From Alphaproteobacteria bacterium (GTDB lineage: Bacteria > Pseudomonadota > Alphaproteobacteria > Micavibrionales > CSBR16-224), in NCBI GenBank assembly GCA_006226225.1, contig SBHI01000171.1:1-18707 (forward strand): a stretch of DNA of 18,707 nucleotides. The letters run 5' to 3'. Shown in pieces: positions 6,542 to 13,301 of this stretch. Numbering within the stretch: position 1 is the stretch's first letter; every line of letters begins with the position of its first letter. A program made the translations under genes and the position numbers. The notes beneath the pieces are model-generated. The model worked only from the letters and a program-made list of their open reading frames with translations. It ran no database searches and was not told the origin of the DNA.

Positions 6542-7321
6542 ATGCTGAACAAATTTTTTCGTACCGCCATACTGGTCTTGCCAATCGCTTTGCTGTTAAT
6601 ACCTGCACAGATGGCCTTTGCCTCCATCATGGACTTTAAACAGATCAAAATTAATCTGACGGACACGAAAGAATCCGAAGCGCAGGCCAGCTGGTCTGAA
6701 AATCTCAATATCACAGACAAAGGGCTGGGGCATGACTCAGAAAATGGCACAACAGTAGAAGGCTGGATTGAAACCAAGCCGATCGCTGTTGGATATTCCT
6801 GGCGCGTTCCCTACGCCATCCGCGTTAATGTAACCGTTATCCCCGGCCCGCAAGAAATTAAATTGGCAAACGGACAAGGCTACACCCCCCATATCGGCGC
6901 AGCCTATATCCGTTACAGTCCCGACAAAAAAAACTGGTCGTCATGGCAGGCGCTCATCCCGGGCACAGTACCGACCGAACGCGCCTTTATGGGATTGGTA
7001 CAAGTTCCCGCAGCCGTGCGCAATGATTACAATGACCTGCTGATGGACTATGCCCGCCGGGATGATGTGCCATGGAAAAGTGACGAGGAAGCCGCTGTGA
7101 AATGGATCCTTGAAAAAGACCCGACATATTTTAAACAGAAACAACCTTTCATCGGCTATATCTCTTTTTTGTTTGAAGCACCTTTTGTCACAGGGCATCG
7201 CCTGCTCTCTTTTTCCGCAGATATTTCCTATGGTATGAGCGGATTGCACGCGCCCCCTTCACAGGATATCCCCGCATACGAGGCGCGGCAAACCATGCCC
7301 TGGCGGTTTAAGGCCGAATAG
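6542..7321 (+). CDS. Secreted protein of unknown function (259 aa)
   Basis: Residues 1-27 form a Sec signal peptide (FFRTAILVLPIALLLIPAQ, cleavage after AFA). The rest looks beta-rich and soluble: alternating hydrophobic strands such as VPYAIRVNVTVIPG and HIGAAYIRYSPDKKNWSSWQ, the latter resembling beta-sandwich or exo-sialidase-type repeats, then a helical stretch at ~160-195 and further strands. There are no Cys residues in the mature part and no recognisable catalytic motif. It starts five bases after the TIMP-like gene with only a weak Shine-Dalgarno, so translation is probably coupled and the two proteins likely work in the same compartment. I do not recognise the family. Confidence 0.8.
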   Translation: MLNKFFRTAILVLPIALLLIPAQMAFASIMDFKQIKINLTDTKESEAQASWSENLNITDKGLGHDSENGTTVEGWIETKPIAVGYSWRVPYAIRVNVTVIPGPQEIKLANGQGYTPHIGAAYIRYSPDKKNWSSWQALIPGTVPTERAFMGLVQVPAAVRNDYNDLLMDYARRDDVPWKSDEEAAVKWILEKDPTYFKQKQPFIGYISFLFEAPFVTGHRLLSFSADISYGMSGLHAPPSQDIPAYEARQTMPWRFKAE

Positions 7322-7333
7322 AAAAAAGAGATT

Positions 7334-7609
7334 TCAGCCGACTTTAACGGACACTTTCTTTTTGCGTCCCAACAGCATATATTCCTGCGTTCCCGCAGCA
7401 CGGATATCATCCAGATTCAGGAACAGGCTGTCGATACGCTCTTCAATACCCTGCGCCCGTGCGGATTGGAAATCACCGTTAAAAATCACGCGCAACCCGT
7501 CAAAGCTGCAATCCGTTTCTTTTTTACCGGAAGATTTAATAACGCGCCCGTTAATGCTGATGTGATCATCAGGCGTGACATTATAAAGAAAAACACTTTT
7601 GATATTCAT
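7334..7609 (-). CDS. Small hypothetical protein (91 aa)
   Basis: No family is recognised. It is a soluble protein with short beta-like segments (KSVFLYNVTPDDHISINGRV, LRVIFNGDF, YMLLGRKKKVSVKVG) and a central helix (QSARAQGIEERIDSLFLNLD); no signal peptide or membrane helix. A GAGGG Shine-Dalgarno seven bases before the ATG and a promoter-like pair at 7687-7715 support it as a real gene. It converges with the secreted-protein gene, with 12 bases between the stop codons and no terminator visible there. Confidence 0.65.
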   Translation of the reverse strand: MNIKSVFLYNVTPDDHISINGRVIKSSGKKETDCSFDGLRVIFNGDFQSARAQGIEERIDSLFLNLDDIRAAGTQEYMLLGRKKKVSVKVG

Positions 7610-7686
7610 TGTGAAACCCTCACTTTTTCGCCGTTTTTTATTGTTGTTACATCACCGCAAACACACACAAATTATGCGGATAAGCC

Positions 7687-7715
7687 TTTATACGCCCATT
7701 TTCATAATATCGCAA
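7687..7715 (-). promoter_or_regulatory. Possible sigma70 promoter for the 91-aa gene
   Basis: On the minus strand TTGCGA (7715-7710), a 17-base spacer and TATAAA (7692-7687) match four and five of six consensus bases. The leader would be about 70 bases. The rest of the 206-base gap 7610-7815 is AT-rich and shows nothing I can name, and no clear terminator for the C13 peptidase operon. Confidence 0.5.
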
Positions 7716-7815
7716 CCGCGGGGCGGTCAGAGACATGAAAAACGCATATAATTCATGATGTTATATTTATTTTTATTCCATCGAAAAATAACGGGATTAA
7801 AAAAGACTCGGGCAG

Positions 7816-9186
7816 TTATTCCGCGTTTTCCGTTGTTTTTTCAGGCCAGTGTTGCGGCAGCGTTGCAGGCAGCCATGAGGAAATGTTTTGGCCGATAAAA
7901 ATCTGCGGATCGGAATGTTCCGTTTTTCCCTCCGCCGTCTCGCGCTCTAACAGTAATTTCTGCGCCGTGGCAAAAGCCTTTATCCAGTCTTTTTCCTGTG
8001 GGAAAGCCTGTTCGAAATAAGCTTCGGCAAAATAGGTCAGTCTGCTGTCATTACTGCATCCGTAAGCCTGACGATTTTTCGCCGCCGAAGTCATAATCAA
8101 CGTGTCATCATTTTTCAGCATTTCAAGCATCATACCGCTATAACAGGCCGACACGAAAATGATCCGGTTTTGAATGTCGCTCTCCTGTAAAATCTCCGCC
8201 AGCAGTTCCGGCTTCATCTGGTGAAAACGGTAGCCGCCGCCAAGATAAACGGACAATGTGCCGTCCTTGCCGCCGTGACTGGTCAGATAGAGCAGCAGCA
8301 CATCCTCTTTCTGCATCATGCCGCCCAGATGTTTCAGCGCGGCGCGCAGATTACTCGCGATTGCCAGCGGTTCATCCTTCAGTGTTTTTTCATGGTTAAT
8401 CATGCGCAGGATGCGGGCATCCTGACCGTATAGCGAGGATAATGTCTCCGCAACAAATCCGACCTCCCGCATAAACACATCCTGATAACCGTAACTGCCG
8501 AACACAATACCGTAAACATCCCTATGCCCTGCCCGCGACGGTTTCAGTGCCGCCAGTTGTTGATCCAGCAGCGCCGTCTGCCCCTGAAAGAGTTCCTCAT
8601 GTGTTATCTCCATCAGCGGTGACGGCTTATCGGCACTGTAATCGTGATACCAGAGTGTGTCGAAATAGAAAAACGAGGGCAGGAAATAAAGCCCCGCAAG
8701 CACCGCAAGTGATGCCAGCACCTGCCGCAGCGGCTCCGGATCAAAGGCCAGTGCCACCGCGCGGAAGCCGATCAGAAATGTCCAGACAGCGTAAAGAATG
8801 CTTAAATCACGCTCGATATTTCCCTTCGCCAGTAAATCGGGGGCAAGCGCATAGATCAGTGAAAACAGACACCAAGGCACAATAAATGCGTTGTAAAGCA
8901 TCGTCGCCAGCAGCAGGGTTTTCTTTGTCTGTGCAAAGATCAGTGAGGCAATATAGGCGGCAAAGAACAAAAGCGCAAAATAAGCCAGCTCCTCTTGCAG
9001 ACCGTCGATATAAAAAACGCGCGGCGGCGCGGCGGACAATGCATCCGCAACAAGAGACACTGCCGCAGACAGCGCAAAGGCAAAAACAACGGAATGCCAT
9101 GACGGTGTAAACGCCTCCTGCGGACAGGCCCGCCAAAAGGCAAGATTGAAGCCGCCTTTCAGATTCTGCCACAACAGCCGTATCAT
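7816..9186 (-). CDS. Membrane-anchored C13-family (legumain-like) cysteine peptidase
   Basis: 456 aa. Residues ~30-175 hold about five membrane helices (e.g. VVFAFALSAAVSLVADAL and YFALLFFAAYIASLIF). The soluble part, ~215-440, matches peptidase family C13, clan CD (the caspase/legumain fold). It starts VYGIVFGSYGYQDVF, has DVLLLYLTSHGGKDG with catalytic His304, and RIIFVSACYSGMM with catalytic Cys348. Both dyad residues sit after hydrophobic strands as expected, so activity is plausible. Eukaryotic legumains cut after Asn/Asp and GPI transamidase is a relative; bacterial members have no established substrate. It is the last gene of a leftward operon: its ATG overlaps the TGA of the YcxB-like gene (ATGA), implying translational coupling. 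The side of the membrane on which the catalytic domain sits cannot be settled by eye. Confidence 0.88.
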   Translation of the reverse strand: MIRLLWQNLKGGFNLAFWRACPQEAFTPSWHSVVFAFALSAAVSLVADALSAAPPRVFYIDGLQEELAYFALLFFAAYIASLIFAQTKKTLLLATMLYNAFIVPWCLFSLIYALAPDLLAKGNIERDLSILYAVWTFLIGFRAVALAFDPEPLRQVLASLAVLAGLYFLPSFFYFDTLWYHDYSADKPSPLMEITHEELFQGQTALLDQQLAALKPSRAGHRDVYGIVFGSYGYQDVFMREVGFVAETLSSLYGQDARILRMINHEKTLKDEPLAIASNLRAALKHLGGMMQKEDVLLLYLTSHGGKDGTLSVYLGGGYRFHQMKPELLAEILQESDIQNRIIFVSACYSGMMLEMLKNDDTLIMTSAAKNRQAYGCSNDSRLTYFAEAYFEQAFPQEKDWIKAFATAQKLLLERETAEGKTEHSDPQIFIGQNISSWLPATLPQHWPEKTTENAE

Positions 9187-9737
9187 TTCTTTCCCTCTGC
9201 AGCTTGCGTACCGCCGCCCGCTTTTTGCCAGTAGCCATGCGCCTTCTCCAGAAAAGCGGGAATGTCCTCCGGATTTTTAAATGCGGATTTCGGCAACAGA
9301 TAGGCCTGCATCCGGTCGATATAAAACAGCACGTAATCAGGCGTTTCCTGAATACCGATCACGCCGCGCCAATCCGTGAAGCTTCTCTGATAATCCGATT
9401 CCTCGCTCAGCCCTTTCGCCGTCATCTGGAATGTTTTTTCGGACAGAAAATTGCCATTCTCGGCCAGCCATGACTGTTTGCCAAAGGCATTGAAAAAACG
9501 CAGCAGCAGATAAAACATCAGAAAATAGATCAATGTCGTCAAAAGCGTCTGTGTAAATTTGTCCGCCGGAAAATACCCCGCCGTCCGCACCACATCAATC
9601 ACGGCCAGCGCCAGGGCAATCCCGATACCAACGGCGACAATGATATAAATAATCCCCCGCCGCCGGTAAGGCCCTGCAGCAATGCGGCTGAAATTCAGAA
9701 AATCTTTTTCCGTACGGGAAAATGTCAGTTTATTCAT
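9183..9737 (-). CDS. YcxB-like membrane protein (184 aa)
   Basis: The ATG at 9737 (GAGGG five bases upstream) gives a compact protein; the longer open frame to 9857 would overlap the upstream gene and is not needed. Two membrane helices lie at ~29-50 (IIYIIVAVGIGIALALAVID) and ~64-83 (TLLTTLIYFLMFYLLLRFF). Residues ~100-165 match the YcxB-like C-terminal domain: an FTDWRGVIGIQET segment with the conserved Trp, DYVLFYIDRMQAYLLPKSAF, and a final helix. YcxB-like domains look like PH-fold membrane-associated modules and have no known biochemical role. It is the middle gene of the operon: 17 bases after the DUF3592 gene and overlapping the peptidase start by four bases. Confidence 0.8.
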   Translation of the reverse strand: MNKLTFSRTEKDFLNFSRIAAGPYRRRGIIYIIVAVGIGIALALAVIDVVRTAGYFPADKFTQTLLTTLIYFLMFYLLLRFFNAFGKQSWLAENGNFLSEKTFQMTAKGLSEESDYQRSFTDWRGVIGIQETPDYVLFYIDRMQAYLLPKSAFKNPEDIPAFLEKAHGYWQKAGGGTQAAEGKK

Positions 9738-9754
9738 ATGCCCTCTTACCTTCT

Positions 9755-11404
9755 TTAAACCGCGCGTCTGCGCCTGCGTAAAATTTTCACCTGCGTGCTG
9801 AGCGCGCCCCAGATCAGGAAACAGCCGAAGGCCATTAACCCTCCCGGCACTGCCCAATTCCAGATGCCGCGATCAATCATTGCATCACGGGGCTTGCGCG
9901 GTTCATACACAACCGTCACCTCGTCTCCCGTTTCATACAGCGGATGGCTTGCCCCCATCTTATCGGTAAAGCTGATTTTCTTACCCTGCTGCGTTTCAAA
10001 TTCCACAACCGCATGATAGGTCGGGCCGCTGCTGTCGGATGAACTACTGTGGCGGCTTTCCATCCGCACAACATGCCCCTTTGTACTGATGCCTTTTTCC
10101 AGCATTTGCGTCAGATTATCACTTAGATAATTTCCGCCGATGATTGCCGCCACCCCCAATATCAGCAAGACGGGCACCCAATATTGGTTATAGCGATCCA
10201 TCCAGTAAAGACGGGCGCTGATTTCCTCTTCCGTCAAAAAATCCGCCCCTGCGGAAGAGGAACTGCTGCCGCCGTCAAATTCGACCAGCGGCTGTTTCCT
10301 GTCACGGACATCCTGTAGCATTTTCTTGATACCGGCCTTCATTTCAGGATTGGCGGACATTTTGGAATAGATCTTCACACCGACATAGCCCAACAGCAAA
10401 AAAGGAAACAGCACCGAAAACATGCTGAATTTGAATGTCTGAAAGGCGGCATAAAACAACACACCGCCAACCCCCAGCAGGATCATGGCGATTGTTATGC
10501 CGATTTTCCCCGGCCGACGCACACGGTCGGGCTTGTTGGGAGACACCAGCAGCGTCACACGCGTTCCCGGAATTTTATCCGTCAGCATGTTGGAGGATGT
10601 CGTGCCGTCCGCCTGCAAAACCTCGCCTGTCGGCAGCTGATATTCATAGACCGCCGTATACATCTCATTCATATAATTCGGTTTATCGGGTTTTTCCTCT
10701 TTGTGCTTTTGCTTTTTATTCATGTGGGAAATAAAAAATACGATGCCGATAAAAAACAGCCCAAAGGCAGGAAAAATCAGAATCGCCGCCATATTGTGCC
10801 AAAAATCGTCAATAATAAACCGCGACGGCTTATCCGCCTGATAGTAAACGGACAGATGCGTACCGCGCCGGAAATTGTCGCCGTCCTGATTGCTGATGCT
10901 GTCACGGTGCTCCTGAAGGCGGCCCTGATTGTCGGTAAAGGACACAATGGCGTAATAGCTTGAACCGCCCTCGCTATCGGTTTCATGCTTGTTCTGTACA
11001 ATCATCCCCTCGGCATGGATGCCATGCGTTTTCAAATCGTAATATTTATAGCCGTGATAAGCACCGATACCGATAAACACAAAAGGAAAGGCGATAAACA
11101 TACCCGCGAAAATAAGCGCGAACAGACTGGCAAACGGATTCTTTTTAAACCCCTTCCAGAAACCCTCTTGGGCCGCCTCCTCCTGTTTTCGTTCCTCTTC
11201 TTCCTTTTGCTCATTCCGGCTATGCGCCATGCGGCTTATTTTCGCTTTCACCGCCTTGATCTCACCTTTGACGCGAATACCCTTGATGCGCCAATACAGG
11301 AAGTCGGCCAAAAATAATCCGCCGATCAAAAAGCAGATTAATCCCCCGATCATCAGACCGGTCTGGTTCCATGCAGAAATACCGTCAAAGAGAATATCGA
11401 ACAT
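9755..11404 (-). CDS. Multi-pass membrane protein with repeated DUF3592 domains (549 aa)
   Basis: About seven membrane helices (near residues 16-37, 93-115, 205-227, 302-322, 328-346, 408-426, 517-535) separate soluble beta-rich modules. At least two modules are clear DUF3592 copies: ~128-198 (GIHAEGMIVQNK ... GTHLSVYYQADKPSRFIID) and ~438-511 (GISTKGHVVRME ... GDEVTVVYEPRKPRDAMID). A third, ~246-296 (YTAVYEYQLPTGEVL ... VTLLVSPNKPDRVRR), is more diverged. The family pattern is xxGxV, xxVxF, then VxVxYxPxxPxxAxI. Function is unknown; such modules are often proposed to sit outside the cytoplasm. A Ser-rich patch (SSSSSAG, ~379-385) and a Glu/Lys-rich helix (~64-80) lie in loops. It is the first gene of the operon ending in the C13 peptidase. 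Confidence 0.83.
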   Translation of the reverse strand: MFDILFDGISAWNQTGLMIGGLICFLIGGLFLADFLYWRIKGIRVKGEIKAVKAKISRMAHSRNEQKEEEERKQEEAAQEGFWKGFKKNPFASLFALIFAGMFIAFPFVFIGIGAYHGYKYYDLKTHGIHAEGMIVQNKHETDSEGGSSYYAIVSFTDNQGRLQEHRDSISNQDGDNFRRGTHLSVYYQADKPSRFIIDDFWHNMAAILIFPAFGLFFIGIVFFISHMNKKQKHKEEKPDKPNYMNEMYTAVYEYQLPTGEVLQADGTTSSNMLTDKIPGTRVTLLVSPNKPDRVRRPGKIGITIAMILLGVGGVLFYAAFQTFKFSMFSVLFPFLLLGYVGVKIYSKMSANPEMKAGIKKMLQDVRDRKQPLVEFDGGSSSSSAGADFLTEEEISARLYWMDRYNQYWVPVLLILGVAAIIGGNYLSDNLTQMLEKGISTKGHVVRMESRHSSSSDSSGPTYHAVVEFETQQGKKISFTDKMGASHPLYETGDEVTVVYEPRKPRDAMIDRGIWNWAVPGGLMAFGCFLIWGALSTQVKILRRRRRAV

Positions 11405-11477
11405 TGGTTCCCGTTACTGGAAATACGAAGGCGGGACAATAATCACCCCTCTCTTTCATTATTCGTAATCCAAATTA

Positions 11478-11491
11478 ATTATAGGTTAACC
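11478..11491 (-). promoter_or_regulatory. Candidate -10 and adjoining palindrome between two divergent operons
   Basis: On the minus strand a perfect TATAAT (11483-11478) directly abuts the 8-bp palindrome GGTTAACC (11484-11491) in the middle of the 142-bp gap between the divergent operons. No good -35 is visible for the leftward unit. For the rightward unit TGTAAT (11506-11511) is the best -10-like hexamer, again without a convincing -35. A palindrome touching a promoter could be a shared operator, but an 8-bp one is short. Confidence 0.3.
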
Positions 11492-11546
11492 AGTCGCGTA
11501 TATCCTGTAATAAGTGGGTATTGAATGTGTAAAAGGGGACAAGCAT

Positions 11547-13289
11547 ATGGGTTCTGGCAGCGCAAGCGCAAAAAAAACCGCCGATAAAAAGCAGAAAACA
11601 TCCGATATTGAAGAGCTGATGGAACAGGCGAAAGCCACCTCCAAACGCCAGGGTGCGCGCAGTATCGAGGATGAAAAGGAAGAGAAAAAAGCCTCTCCCT
11701 CCGTATCGAAATTTGCAAAAATCGACCAGAATGCATTCTTCAAAATCATGTTCGATGCCGACGCGACTCCGAAAGAAAAGATGGCGGCTGTCACAAAAGC
11801 TCTGACTTTTTCCGAAAGCAAGGAAGATGCAAATGCCCGCCTTGAAGAGTTTAAACAGTTCAAAGAATATTTGCAGTTCGAGCGCAAACGCATGGCGCAG
11901 CAGATTATCGAGCTGACCGACACCGAAGCCTTTTCAGAGCTGAAGGAAGTCTATGACGAGCTGAATAATGCGCTCCTGTCTTTCGAGGAAAAAATCAATC
12001 CGCTGACGGAAATCGTCGATGCGGTTTACGAGCTGCGCATGAACGGCCTGACCTTTGATGTCTTCAAGGAAATCACCCTTGATAAAGAAGCCGAAGCCCG
12101 CATCGCGGCCCTGCGGGCAGAGCAGGAACAAAAACTTGCCGAGCTTGAAGACCATATCAAACGCATCAATCACAATGTCGCAAAATGGGGGGAAGACCGA
12201 GGATTTTTCGGCCTTGGCGGCATTCGTCAGCCCGCAAGGGAGAGAATCGCCACCGCCCAATTGGAACTGAAAGAACATGAGACGGAACTCGGTGCCCTGA
12301 TTGATAAAATGAAAGATGAATCGCTTTATCAATTGCCGCAATCCGAACTGGATGAGCAATTCCTTGAATCCAAAGCCAAATTGCGGGAGCTTCTGGATAT
12401 CAGCTCGGACGAGCATAAACAGAGACAAACCGATCTGGTCGATGCCGCACAGCATTTCGTCAACACAACGGAAGAACGCGTATCCGGCATCTCCCAACAT
12501 TTTGACGGTATGGATAAACAGATCGACAATTTGATGGATGCCAATTATTCCATGCGTGAAATCTATGCGATTTTGAATGACGCCACCAAAGAGGCGCATG
12601 AGAAAAACGAGAAAACGCGTGAAAAACTGGAACCGGAAGACAATGCGGAAAGCGATATCGAAAAAATGAACCGCGAACGCGAAAAACGCGATCTTGAAAA
12701 CTATATCGGCGCGCTGAACGCCTCTTCCGTCGATACGACAGCCGTTTTCGCGGAGCTGACCAATGCCGGACACCGCATCAAATCCATGAAGGACGGCAAT
12801 GACCAGCAAATCGCGAAAACGCGCCAGCTGCACAGTTCGGGTGTTGCCGGTGTTGCCGATCAACTCAGCACCGTTTTGCAGGCCGTTTCCGCCGCCGCCC
12901 TTGGCGAATCTTCGGAAATGGCACGGATGTCTCTGGAACGTATGAACCAGAAAACCACCGATCTGTCACAGAAAGAGGTTATCCGCATCGCCCTTGGCAC
13001 GCATGAACAGAACAGCGACCTGACCAAGGCGCTGGAAGGTCTGGAGCAATATGGCGAGGTCATCCGCACAGCCACCACCATTACCCGTGAAGGTCTTGAG
13101 GAAACGAAAGATCTGCTGGGTAAACTGGAAGCCGCCGCCAAAGATGTGCAGGAAGACGTCAAGGAATCCATCGCTGTCGCCGCCGAAGTTGTTGCCGGAA
13201 AATCGGGTGACGGCAATGATGATGACGCGCAAGATCTTGAGGCGGATGCCGATGGCGCCCCCGACCCGTTTAACATTAACAAGGGCTGA
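11547..13289 (+). CDS. Large coiled-coil cytoplasmic protein of unknown function (580 aa)
   Basis: The ATG at 11547 has AGGGGA seven bases upstream and is preferred to the GTG-like upstream extension. No family is recognised. The N-terminal ~55 residues are Lys/Ala/Ser-rich and probably disordered. Residues ~60-180 form a compact helical region with the striking block QIIELTDTEAFSELKEVYDE and ...SFEEKINPLTEIVDAVYELR. Residues ~180-260 are a coiled coil (EARIAALRAEQEQKLAELED) broken by a Gly-rich turn (GFFGLGGIRQ, 219-228). Helical segments continue to ~550, including amphipathic Ala/Ser-rich stretches like those of methyl-accepting or plakin-like rods, and the C-terminus is an acidic Asp-rich tail. 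There is no signal or membrane helix. It is the first gene of an operon with the AAA+ ATPase (12-base gap), so it may be its adaptor, substrate or scaffold. Confidence 0.85.
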   Translation: MGSGSASAKKTADKKQKTSDIEELMEQAKATSKRQGARSIEDEKEEKKASPSVSKFAKIDQNAFFKIMFDADATPKEKMAAVTKALTFSESKEDANARLEEFKQFKEYLQFERKRMAQQIIELTDTEAFSELKEVYDELNNALLSFEEKINPLTEIVDAVYELRMNGLTFDVFKEITLDKEAEARIAALRAEQEQKLAELEDHIKRINHNVAKWGEDRGFFGLGGIRQPARERIATAQLELKEHETELGALIDKMKDESLYQLPQSELDEQFLESKAKLRELLDISSDEHKQRQTDLVDAAQHFVNTTEERVSGISQHFDGMDKQIDNLMDANYSMREIYAILNDATKEAHEKNEKTREKLEPEDNAESDIEKMNREREKRDLENYIGALNASSVDTTAVFAELTNAGHRIKSMKDGNDQQIAKTRQLHSSGVAGVADQLSTVLQAVSAAALGESSEMARMSLERMNQKTTDLSQKEVIRIALGTHEQNSDLTKALEGLEQYGEVIRTATTITREGLEETKDLLGKLEAAAKDVQEDVKESIAVAAEVVAGKSGDGNDDDAQDLEADADGAPDPFNINKG

Positions 13290-13301
13290 TAAGCGACATC
13301 C

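Noticed and set aside
7715..7727. ACCGC-GGG-GCGGT mini hairpin near the 91-aa gene promoter
   Set aside because: Only five base pairs with a three-base loop; expected by chance in a GC-rich patch.
9738..9857. Upstream extension of the YcxB-like gene to 9857
   Set aside because: It would overlap the DUF3592 gene by about 100 bases, the extra residues look non-native, and the ATG at 9737 has a good ribosome-binding site.
11934..12863. 309-aa minus-strand open frame opposite the coiled-coil gene
   Set aside because: Phe/Ile-rich composition is what the complement of Glu/Lys-rich codons gives. No ribosome-binding site supports it.
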